This document shows positions 1 through 27,756 of a DNA stretch of 64,000 nucleotides, in pieces. A program made the position numbers and the translations under genes. The notes under the pieces were generated by a model. That model was not told the DNA's origin and made no database searches. It saw nothing but the letters and a program-made list of their open reading frames with translations. This DNA comes from Dasypus novemcinctus (taxonomy: Eukaryota; Chordata; Mammalia; Cingulata; Dasypodidae), in contig NC_080683.1 in assembly GCF_030445035.2 (NCBI RefSeq), positions 93,705,675 through 93,769,674 of the forward strand. The letters are read 5' to 3'. Position 1 is the stretch's first letter, and every line of letters starts with the position of its first letter.

Positions 1-1087
1 CCAAAAACTGAGTTATCCAAGGTATTTCCTGGAAAATTTGTGACGTCAATGTCAAAATGGCTCTCCATCTACTCCTGTTGAAACCGTTCTTTGTAATTTA
101 TCAGCCGGGATATTCTGTCCCCAATTCTCAAAAGTTCATGTTAGCTGGACTTCAGCTTGTAGTGAAGAATGCAGAATTTTACTTCTGTAGCTAGTAGGCC
201 ATGTGGCTCTTAATTGGGGGTCAAGTAATACTCCATAAAGAAAAGGGCTATTCTAGAGGTTTCAATATTTCTATGGAAATCAGACAGTATTTTATCACTA
301 CTTTGGTTCTCAGTTTTTTGGTGTGAATGGCAGAGTTTCCTATTATTAAAATGCAGATTTTCAGACACCACTCTCCAAAAATTCTGATTCTTCTGGTCTA
401 ATATAAGTCCCAGAACCATGAGCCATTTTCTCCTCTTACTCTGCAAAACCCATATCTCTGACTCCCTCTATTGGTTAGATGGGTTAGGCTGTTGATAAAG
501 GAATTAAATGTTGTTTCTTGAGATACAATTTAGACAAAGCCATATTTGCAGCTTTTTAAAAACGATTTCTTTTCTGCTGTGCACAGAAATTTTGAAAATA
601 ATTAATTGAAACTATGTGGTGGTTGTAAATCTAATGTTATTAGAACTGTTAGAATCCCCTCATTTTTAACCTTCAAAAATAGATATCTCAGGTAGAACTA
701 ATAAAGAAATGTTTTGCTGGTTTGGTTTTGGGACAGATGTGTCTTTAGCTCTTTGTTTACTATTTTTATTTTGCCTTTCTCATTAAGATTTATATTAGAT
801 TTCTATTTTAAAAACCTTCCACTGGAAATTACTAACAATTACCATTATTATCTTATGACTATATAAGGGCAATATTTACAAAGTAAAACCATTGGTATTA
901 CCCATGCCGAGCATTTTCCACAGTTCATTTGAAATAGGGTAACATCCCAAAACCTCAGAAACTTCCTTTAGAGTCAGAAGATTATTCATGTTCTAGAGAA
1001 AATAAAAAATGAAAGTTACATTCATGAAAGAATTACTTCTGTAACAATGAAAACAATGTAAATAATTTAAAAAATACTAAGACGGTC
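1..1087. other. Upstream flank of SULT3A1, no feature recognised
   Basis: A/T-rich sequence with only short open frames lacking family motifs. It could hold the non-coding first exon and promoter of SULT3A1, but no TATA/Inr combination or CpG cluster stands out. Confidence 0.4.
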
Positions 1088-1460
1088 CATAGTAAAGTGA
1101 TTAAAAGAGTGGACTCTGTACCAGACTGCCTGGCATCAAATCTTAGTTCTGTGCTATGCTTGCTTAAGCAATTTGCTTGCCTTTCTGTGGCCTTAGTTTC
1201 TTCATCTTTATGTTCAGAATCATGATAGCAAATCCCTCATGGGGTTTTAGGGCAAGCTAAGCTGCTTAACCTCTTCTTATCTTAGCTTCTTTATCTTTAA
1301 AATAGTGGTAATAATAATACCTACTATGTTGGGTTGCTGTGAAGATTAAATGATCAATATAAGTAAGATATCTACTGTGGTAAATGAGTTGATACACATA
1401 AGACATTTAAATGGTGCCCAGCAAATATGAAGCACTCAGTAAGTGTTAGTCATTTTATAA
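1088..1460 (+). repeat. MIR-class SINE
   Basis: Matches the MIR pattern: 'agtggactctgtaccagact', then 'ccttagtttcttcatctt', 'taataataatacctac', 'gaagattaaatga' and 'cactcagtaagtgttagt'. A stretch near 1215-1285 looks inserted or duplicated relative to the MIR consensus. It ends about 40 bp before the acceptor of SULT3A1 exon 1. Confidence 0.75.
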
Positions 1461-1507
1461 ACGACTAAGAATGTGAAAAGAATTTCACTATTTTTATTTG
1501 CAGGTGA

Positions 1508-18304
<16,797 letters not shown>

Positions 18305-18439
18305 AATTCTAATCACAGTCCAAAGGAATCATATAAAAATCTGTAATGCTGTCATTCATGCTATGAGTTTGATAAACTCTTTGGAATTTAAAAAACCTAA
18401 ATGATTTGAAAGATAGCCTGCATTGGGCACCTACATGAT

Positions 18440-18445
18440 AATAAA
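18440..18445 (+). promoter_or_regulatory. Candidate SULT3A1 poly(A) signal
   Basis: AATAAA inside 'gataataaataaaac', about 135 nt after the stop. The spacing suits a short 3'UTR. Other A/T-rich signals occur further on, so the used site is not certain. Confidence 0.45.
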
Positions 18446-19104
18446 TAAAACAGAAAGTGTGCAGGATCAATTGTAAATGTCTTGAGAGAGTCTTATGTAG
18501 TGAGCTTTTCTTCTTTACCTACAATTGAATTTAGGATCATTTAAACATTGGAAAGTCCTTTTATTCTTGTAGTTAAGCTTTAGTTCTTTGGTTTCAAACA
18601 GTGTGAATGTTAAAATTTGATAGTAAGTGGAACAGAGAATTCAATACAATATTTATAGTAATTTACAAGATGACAAAGTTCGTATTAAAGATCAGTGGAT
18701 AAAGGATGGATTAGAGTAAAATTGATACTCTTCCATTTCCATATTTAATTAATTAGAAATGAGCTGCTAAGTCGAGCCCATTCTTAAAAGAATGAGAATT
18801 AAACTTCGTCTCCTGAAGAAAGGAGTAACAAATCATTTGTGGAAATATGTTAAATTACAACAGTAATTAATAAATATTTTGAAAGAGATACTTTGAGGCT
18901 CTGCAAATTTCTTGTTTCTCCTTAATGTTTTTTTCCACTAATTTCAGGACTCATCAGGAGATTTTCACATTTAGCAGTTATTGTAGTGCTCTAATGCTGA
19001 TTTTCTGTCTATTATTCCTTTTACATTTATTAATTGGAATTCCTGTATAAAGATTTGCCTATTTTATCATATTACTTATTGATTCCTTTCTAATTTTCAA
19101 ATGG
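18446..19104. other. Region after SULT3A1, nothing firmly identified
   Basis: A/T-rich. About 18940-19100 has a word pattern typical of old interspersed repeats that I could not assign. No ORF of note. Confidence 0.3.
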
Positions 19105-21370
19105 GATTTGGTTTCTTTTTTTCCTAATTCTTCAAGGTGTCAAGTTAGGTTATCAATTTGCAATCTTTCCTTTTTAAGTAGGCATTTACAGCTGTGATTT
19201 TCCCTGCGAGCACGGCCTTTGTTGTATCACACAAGTGTTGATGTGTGCTTTTACTTTCTTAATAAATACTTATTTTCTAATTTCCCTTGTGATTTTTTAT
19301 GATGTATTTGTTGTTTGTGAGTGTGTTATTTAGTTTCCATAGGTGTGTGAATTTTCCAATTTTTCTTCTGCTTTGCCTTCCATTTGTTGTAGGAGGATAC
19401 TTTGCATGAATTAAATCATTTCAAATTTATTCATCTCTCAAATTCAATTCATTTTGAGATGAATGTATTGTCTGCTATTGTTGGGTGAATTGCTCTGTAT
19501 ATATCTGTTAGATCTGGTTGATTTATACTGTTTTACACTATACCTTATTGATCTTTTCTCTAGATCCTCTATCAATTTTTGAAAGTGGTATATTGAAGTC
19601 TCCAACTCTTATTAAAGAACTATTTCTCTGTTCAATTTTGTCAATGTTTGTGACTATAGATGCAAAAATCCTCAACAAAATACTTGCGAACAGAATCCAA
19701 AAACACATTAAAATAGTTATACACCACAATCGAGTGGGTTTTATCCCAGGCATGCAAGGGTGATTCAACACAAGAAAATCAATTAGTGTAATAAACCATA
19801 TTGATAAATTGAAGAAGAAAAATCATATGATTTCCTCTATTGATGCAGAAAAGGCATTTGACAAAATACAGTATCCTTTCTTGATAAAAACACTCCAAAA
19901 GATAAGAATAAAAGGAAACTTTCTCAATATGTTAAAGAGCATATATGAAAAACCTATAGCTAGCATTGTACTCAATGATGAAAAACTGAAAGCTTTCCCT
20001 CTGAGATCAGGAACAAGATAAGGATGACCACTGTCACTATTATTAATCAGTATTGTACTAGAAGTTCTAGCTAGAGCAATTAGGCTAGACAAAGAAATAA
20101 AAGGCACCCAAATAGGAAAGGAAGATGTAAAACTTTCACTATTCACTGATGACATGATCCTATATCTAGAAAATCCTGAAAAATCTACAGCAAAGCTATT
20201 AGAATTAATAGATGAGTTCAGCAAAGTGACAGGATACAAGATTAATATGCAAAAATGAATAGCATTTCTATACACTACTGATGTGAAATCTAAGGAGCAT
20301 ATCAGGAAAAATTTTTCATTTTTAATAGCAATTAAAACAATAAAATATTTAGTAATATACTTATCCAAACACATACTGGAATTGTATTCAGAGAACTACA
20401 AAACATTGCTAAAAGAAGCCAAAGACTTAAATAAATGGAAGGATATTCCACGTTCATTATCATTAAGATCTTAATGATCTTATATCATTAAATATCTTTA
20501 AAATATTTAAGAGTGAAAAGGAGGCAAACTCAATGGGAGAAAATTGGCAATCACATATCTGATAAGGGTTTAATACCGTAATATATAAGGAGATTGTACA
20601 ACTCAACAATAAAAAGACAAACTATCTAATTAAAAATGGGCAAAAGACTTGAGAAGACAACTGTCCAAAGAAGAAATACAAATGGTGAAAAAACACATGG
20701 AAAAATGTTCCACATCACTAGTGATTAGGGAAATGCAAATGAAAACTCCAATGAGATCATTTTACACCAATTAAACTGGCCACTATTAAAAATTTGGAAA
20801 ATTGTAAATGTTGGAGAATATGTGGTGAGACAGGAGTGCTTATTCACTGTTGGTGGGAATGTAGAATTGTATGGGCACTATGGAGGACTGTTTGGCAGTT
20901 TCTAAGGAAGTTGAATACAGACTTGCCATGGGGCCCAGGAAAACCATTGCTAGGTATATATCCAGAAGAACTGAGTAAGTGACGTGAATAGACATCTTTG
21001 CACTGACATTCATAGCAGTATTTTCATGATAGCCAAAAGTTGGAAACAACCCAGGTGTTCATCAACCAATGAATGGATAAACAAATTGTGGAGTATATAC
21101 ATAATGGAATATTATACAGCAGTAAGAGGAAATAAAGTTGTGAAGCATATGACAACCTGGATGAACCTGGAAGACATTATATTGAGTGAAGCAAGACAGA
21201 CACAAAGGGACAAACACTGTATGACTGAGCTATTTTGAACTAAATATGTTATGTGAAATATAAATATATTATGTGAAATATGAATATTGGTAAAATTGCA
21301 TATTTAAGACCATTTGAATAAATGTGGGTTGATACTACAAAATGTTAATATCAGACCAAAAAAAAAAGGC
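19105..21370 (+). mobile_element. LINE-1 with inverted 5' part
   Basis: 19105-19655 reads as antisense L1 ORF2 from the endonuclease-RT linker ('ttggtatattgaagtctcca'-like). At about 19656 it switches to sense ORF2 starting [14 protein letters not shown], continuing through the RT palm ([12 protein letters not shown], then the F-T-D-D box) to the 3' end and a short A-run near 21360. Sense ORF2 frames are interrupted (for example 19809-20021 stops early). The arrangement fits twin priming, though some L1 sequence between the two parts is missing. Confidence 0.7.
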
Positions 21371-21910
21371 CCATTATACTAAGGGAAGGAGACCAGACAC
21401 AGAGTTCTACATATTTTATGATTCCATTTATATAAAATGTAAATATAAATCAATTTTTAAAGATGAAATTAGATTAGTGATTATGTAGGGCTGGGGAAGA
21501 AATGCTAAGGGATGTGGAGTCTTTCTTTTTGGAGTAATGAAATTGTTCTAAAATTTTTGAGATGACGAATGTATGACTTCATGATTATACTAAAAGCTGT
21601 TGATTACACTTTGTATAGATCATATAGTATGTGACTATGTCTCAATAAAACTACCTAATAAACAAACAATTGTGCAACAATAGCCAGAAATAGGAGCTAT
21701 ATATAGCAGTGAAAACAGAGTTGAGAGGTGAGGATTTTCTTTGTCTGTTTTTTGTTTTTAATTATTATTGAAATAATGAAAAGACTCTAATAATGATTGA
21801 AGTGATGAATGCACAACTATGTGATTATACCAAATACCACTGAGTGTACACTTTGGATGAATTTTATGTTTTATTAATATGTATCCATAAAATTGATTTA
21901 TTTAAAAATA
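21371..21910 (+). mobile_element. Two older LINE-1 3' ends
   Basis: 21371-21665 ends 'gtctcaataaaactacctaa'. 21700-21910 ends 'ccataaaattgatttattta'. Both resemble 3' tails of older L1 subfamilies, abutting each other and the younger L1. Confidence 0.5.
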
Positions 21911-23844
21911 TATACTAAAAAAGGATAACTAATACAAAAAGGCAAGGGAAAAAGAGTAAGAAAACCCTAAACTAAAGTGCACCCAGAATAAATAAATCTA
22001 GTAAGACAGATGCCAAGACACCAACAAAAAATTGCAATCCATATCAAGAGACAGGAAGATATTGCCCAGTCAGAGGATCTAGATAAGCCTCTAGGTGACA
22101 TAAAGGAGTTGAGATGTTCAAAAAATTTTCATTAATAATTTAAATGAGATGGCTAAAGATTGAGGATATTAAGAAGACAATCAGTGAGCTTAAAGAAGAA
22201 TTTGAAAGTATACATAGAAAAGTAGCAGATCTTATGTGACTGAAAGGTGCAATAAATGAAATTTAAAATACACTGGAGGCATATAACAGCAAATCTGAGG
22301 AGGCAAAAAAGGATCAGTGAGCTAAAAGACATGGTCTCCAAAATCAAACATACAAAAGAACAGATAAAGGAGTGGAAAAAAATTGAACAGTGTTTCAGGG
22401 AACTAAAAGGCAGCAAGAGACATGCAAACATCCATGTCATGCATTTCCCAGAAGGAAAAGAAAAGGGGAAATAAACAGAAGGAATATTTGAAGAAATAAT
22501 GGTTGAAAACTTCCCAACCCTATTGAAAGACATAGGTATCTGTGTCCAAGAAGCACAACATACTCCCATCTGAATAAATCTGAATAGACCTAATTCAAGA
22601 CACTTACTAATCAGAATGTCAAATATCAAATACAAAGAGAGAATTCTGTGAGCAGCAAGAGAAAAAAAATGTATCACATACAATGGATACCTAGTAAGAT
22701 TAAATATTGATTTCTCATCAGAAACTAGGAAGGCAAGAAGGCAGTGGAAATACATATTTAAGATACTGCAAAAGGAAAACTTCCAGCCAAGAATCTTATA
22801 TCTGGCAGGACTGCCTTTCAAAAATGAGGATGAATTTAGAGTAGTCACAGATAAATAGAAACTGAGAAGTTTGTAACCAAGAGACCAGTCTTGGAGGAAA
22901 TACTAAAAGGAGTGCTACAGACTGAAAAGAAAAGGCAGGAGAGACAGACTTAGAAGAAATTCTAGAAATGAAATTGTATCAGTAAAAGCAAATAAAAGTT
23001 TTAAAATACTAGTGAAAATAAAATATGACAGCTATAACCCAAGGTCAAAATGAGTGAAGAACTGCCTTTACGGTAAAACATTGAATGTTAACATATTAAA
23101 CTCCCCCAATCAAAGGACACAGACTGGCAGAATAGATTAGAAAATATGAGCCATCTATGTGTTGTCTACAAGAGACTAATCTTAGACCCAAGGGTACCAA
23201 AAGATTGCAAATGAAAGGCTGGAAAAATATATTCCACACATGCAGTAACCAAAAAAAGCAGGAATAGCTATACTTGTATCAGATGAAAATAGACTTTAAA
23301 AGTGAGACTTTTATTAGAGACAAGGAAGGACATTATATATTAATAAAGGGGCAATTCACCAGGAAGAAATAATAATCACCAATGTATCTGCACCTAACCA
23401 TGATGCCCCAAATTATATGAAATCAACACTGGCAAACTGAAGAGAGAAATAGGTGTCTCTACAAAAATAGTTGGAGACTCCATACACCACTTTCTGGATA
23501 TCTGGACAGAGGATCAATAAAGAAGCAGAGAGCTTGAATAATATGAGAAATGGACTAAATTTAGTAGACATATACAGAACATTACACACTCAAACATCAG
23601 GATATACATTTTCAAGTGCTCACAGATTTTTCTCCAGCATAGGCCATATGTTGGGTCACAAAGCAGATCTCAATAAATTCAATAAGATTGAAATTATATA
23701 AAGCATTTTCTTTGATCATAGTTGAATAAAGCTGGAAATCAGGTAGAAAAAGGGAAAATTCACAAATATATGGAAAATTAAACAACACCCTCTTAAATAA
23801 TCAGTGAGTCAAAGAAGAAATTGTGAGAGGAATCAATAAATATC

Positions 23845-24679
23845 TCAAGATGAGTGAAAATGAGAACACAACATATCAGGAAATATGGGATATGGCTAAG
23901 AAAGTGCTGAGAGGAAGATTTATAGCCCCCATAGCAGTTTGATATTATTGATGAATTCCAAAAAGAAATATTATATTATGTTTGTAAACTGAGCTTTTCC
24001 TCTGGGCATATTAGATTATATTGGATTCATAGGTTTACTTGATTAAGTAATCATGTAAACCTCTTGTGCCCATAGGCATTGAGTCCCATGCTTTGGTGCG
24101 TGGGAAGTCCCAGATAAAAGGCATGGCAAAGGACAGAGTTAGGGGTTTTTAATGTTGGCGTTTTGATGTTGGAGTTTGATGCTGAACCTGGAGCCCCAGG
24201 GAGAGAGACAAAGCCATTTGCCTGAGAGTCTACAGCTGACCTTGTGGAGAAAACAGAGGAGCTAAGCCCAGAGGAACCCAGGAACACTGAACTCTTGCAG
24301 ACGTTGGCAGCCATCTTGCTCCAACATGAGAAAATAGACTTGGTGAGGGAAGTAGCTTATGCTTTATGACCTGGTATCTGTAAGCTCCTACCCCAAATAA
24401 ATACCCTTTATAAAAATCAACCAGTTTCTGGTATTTTGCATCATCACCCCTTTGGCTGATTAATACAGCCCCCAATGCTTATATTTTTAAAAAGAAGAAA
24501 GAGCTAAAAGTAATGACCTAACTACACAGCTGCTCAAGATGAATGAAAATGAGAGCACAACATATCAGAAAATATGAGATGTGGCTAAGGCAGTGGTGAG
24601 AGAGAGATTTAGAGCTCCCCAATGCTTGTATTTTTTAAAAAAGAAGACAGAGCTTAAAGTAATGATCTAACTACACAGC
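23845..24679 (+). repeat. 147-bp tandem duplication inside the L1, split by an LTR
   Basis: The stretch 23845-23930 plus 24473-24532 matches 24533-24679 in order, with about 10% differences: 'aacacaacatatcaggaaat' versus 'agcacaacatatcagaaaat', both ending 'ctaactacacagctg'. One unit carries the solo LTR, the other does not. Confidence 0.8.
23930..24467 (+). mobile_element. Solo LTR, ERVL-like xenarthran family, copy 1
   Basis: 538 bp, ending ...gctgattaataca, with a 5-bp target duplication GCCCC on both sides (23925-23929 and 24468-24472). An internal AATAAA lies near 'ccccaaataaatacccttt'. The 5-bp duplication and TG...ACA-type ends are typical of ERVL-class LTRs. It is a fossil LTR without internal genes, same length class as copy 3. 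Confidence 0.8.
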
Positions 24680-26159
24680 TGGAGGAACTAGAAAATGAAC
24701 AGCAAACTGTTCCCAAAGCAAGGAGGAGTAAATAACAATGATCAGAGCAGATTAAATGAGATTGAGGGGAAAAAAAAAAAGAGAATTAACAAAACCAAAA
24801 GTTGATTTTTTGAAAAGATTGGCACAACTAACAAACTTTTAGCTCGACTGACAAAGAAAAAAGAGAGAAGATGCAAATAAATAAAATAAAAAATGAATAC
24901 AGGGACATTACTACTGACACCACAGAAATAAAAGAGATCATAGTATAGGGGATGGTATGAATAACTATATGCCAGCAAACTAGACAATGTAGATGAAATG
25001 GAAAAATTCCTAGGAATATACAAACAACCTACACTGACCCTAGAAGAAATAGAAGAACTCAAGAAAATAATCACAAATAAAGAGGTCACCTCTAGCACAA
25101 TATTGAATAATAATGGTGACAGTGTTAGAGGTTCTACCTAGAGCAATCAGGCAAGAACAAGAAATAAAAGGCACTCAAATTGGAAAGGAAGAAGTAAAAC
25201 TTTCACTATTTGCAGATGATATGATCCTACACCTAGAAAGTACCCAAAAAAATCTATAACAAAACTGCTAGGGTTAATGAATGATCTTAGCAGTGTGGCA
25301 GGATACAAGATTAAAATGCAAAAATCAGTAGTGTTTCTATACACTCGTAATGAGCAATCCGAGGAGGAAATTAGGAAAAAAATTCGTGTACAATACTGAC
25401 TAAAAGATTCAACTATTTGGGAATAAACTTAACCAAAGACACAAAGCACTTGTTTTCAGAAAACTACAATGCATTGTTAAAAGAAATTTTAAAAGACCTG
25501 AATAAATGGAAGAACATTTCATGTTCATGGATGGAAAGACCAAATATTGTTAAGATGTCAGTTTTACCCAAATTGATGTAAAGATTCAATGCAAACTGCT
25601 AAAAAAAATTCTACCAGCATGGTACTGGCATAAAGACAGACACATAAAAAGGGTAATCTAGGGAAGTAAATGTCAATTGAGAGAAAGCTAGTGAATCATC
25701 TAGAGACTGAATAACATGACTAACACAGTGAATCCAGAAGTGGATGAGAATTGCAGTTAATAGTACAAATGCAAGAATGTGCTTCTGTGAACTAAAATGG
25801 ATGTACGTCATTATTACAGGGTGATGAGAATGTGAAGAAACATGGGAAAAAATAATTAATGTAACCTATGGACTATAGTTAACAGCAATTCTGTAATATC
25901 CTTTCACCAATGCTGAAGATGCACTGTTAACAGTGGAGGGTATGGAAGGGATATACCAAAGGTAGGCTGTAGACCATGGTTTGTAGTAATAGTATGATGG
26001 TGTTATCTCATAATCTGTAGCAAATATTCCACAACAATATTGTGTGTTAGGAAAGGGAGTTGTATGGGAATTCCACCCATGTGCATGACTGTTTTGTAAG
26101 TTCACAACCTAATAAAAATGTATTTTAAAAATACAATGGAGAGAATAGAATAGAATAGG

Positions 26160-27115
26160 CATTCCCATTCTAGAAGGGATAAATTAAATTTATAAAGGGG
26201 TGGTGGTGGTGATTTACAGGTTCCAAAAAGTCTGAAACCCAGAGGAAAAAATCCCATACGATTTCAAGGAGAGTGAGAGTAATCTTCTGTGGCTTGATGC
26301 CGTGTCTTCTGGAACTGATGGAGAAGTAGCCCTATCCTCTCTGAACACCAGGGCATTGGTCCCACCCTCTTAGATACAAAGAATGTGGCCCCACCTTTCT
26401 GAACACTGTGGCATCTGCTCCACACTCTTAAAACATTGGGGGAGGGGGCTGTGGGTTGACCCTGCCTTCATGAACTGAGAAGTTGCTTCTTTGATTAGCA
26501 GTTCAGCCCTCAATTTTTCTCTTTCCTCCCATGTTTTATGATAAGGAGCAGGGAGAAACCAGGCTTCACTTTCTACACTTTGCTTGGAAATCTCAACTAA
26601 ATATCCAAATTTATTACTTATAAGTTCTGCCTTCCACCTAAGAAAGGACCATAACACCTCCAATCTCTCTGCAGTATATAAAAATGATCACCTTCCCTCC
26701 AGTTTCCAATAATACATTCATCATGACCTTTCAAGGCCTCACCAGAAGCCTGCTTCATGTCCTCGTTTCTACCAAAGGGCTCTTCAAGACAATCTAGGCT
26801 TTATCTATCAAGCACATTAAAATTCTTCCAGCATCTACCCACTACCAATTCTAAAGCTACTTCCACATTTTTTAGGTATTTATTACAATAGTAACACCAC
26901 TTCCCAGTATCAAAAATATCTAATTTCCTAGAGTTGCTGTAACAAAGTGACTTAAAATGACAGAAATTAATTTCGTTCTGGTAGAAAGAAGTCTGAAATC
27001 AAGGAGTTGGCAGAGCCATGTTTCCTCTGTATTCTGTGGGGAAGCATCTATCCCATGCCTCTTTCCCAGGTACTAGTGATGGAGGTAGGATGACCCAATA
27101 CCTGAAAGTACTTAT
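26160..27115 (-). mobile_element. MaLR (ERVL-MaLR) fossil: partial LTR and internal sequence
   Basis: On the minus strand, 27115-26925 resembles part of an MLT1-type LTR ('gttgctgtaacaaagtgact' on plus). 26924-26160 resembles the non-coding MaLR internal region ('tgtggaagtagctttagaat', 'ggaggtgttatggtcctttc' on minus). Old, eutherian-wide by divergence, and broken. It may abut the L1 tail at its left. Confidence 0.6.
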
Positions 27116-27756
27116 TTCTCTCCCTGTTGCTAGGATACAAAGGAAAGAATTATATGTAAATTAGAAGGTAATGAGATGCAACCCTCTCTTGGTGCCAAAT
27201 TTCATTTCTTGTGATTGAGAATATCCTAGTGAAGTAATGAAGTATGACAACCAGTTTCAGCTTATTGGCCAGGACTGCACAGAAACAGCCCCTTGCTGTC
27301 CTCACTTCAACTTGCTTAATTAACATAGTAAAATTCCCACCCAGGGGTGGAGTTATCAGCCCCTTTTTTGATCATGCAGTGTATGTGCAAGCATGATTTC
27401 CTGAACATACTAATCGTATAATTATATAACTTAGCTATGTAAGTTCATCCATAGTCATAAAAGTTAATACATAATCAAAGCAAATGCTAAGTAGAAACTT
27501 AGGTAGTGAACCAAGAGTAAAACTGCAGCACAGGGAGTCAGGTCTGAGTTGCTCCTGTCTAAAGACATAATAAATATAACTTCTGCCCAACTCTCATGTT
27601 CAAGCCTTTTTTCTCTACATCTCTGGTTATCCCCAAAGCTTTGGGGCCTAACAATAGAGCCGGCTTGCCAACAATCCATGGTTTTCTCTTCCTCAATTTT
27701 CACACAGCATTCTCTTCTATGTTTATCCAATTATCCCTTCCTTAGAAGAACACCAG
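27116..27756. other. Unassigned stretch between MaLR and ERVL fossils
   Basis: No gene. It has an AATAAA near 27569 and reads somewhat like an LTR, but I see no clear ends or target duplication, so no element is called. Confidence 0.3.

Larger units (their letters stand above)
21915..26140 (+). mobile_element. LINE-1 with internal deletions, tandem duplication and LTR insertion
   Basis: ORF1-like sequence at about 22090-22860 includes an 'ELKEEFESIHRK'-like coiled coil and 'ILKTAREKE'-like C-terminal words. ORF2-like sequence follows, including EN-linker words at 23700-23900 and an 'FADDMIL'-like RT block at 25200. Frames are broken by stops and shifts throughout. The jump near 25100 from linker to RT implies about 0.9 kb lost, and another jump near 25640 leads to 3'UTR-like sequence ending 'taataaaaatgtattttaaa'. 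A solo LTR sits at 23930-24467. Confidence 0.7.

Noticed and set aside
27216-27653. Possible solo LTR with AATAAA
   Set aside because: Ends and flanking repeats could not be shown, and it has no second copy in the window.
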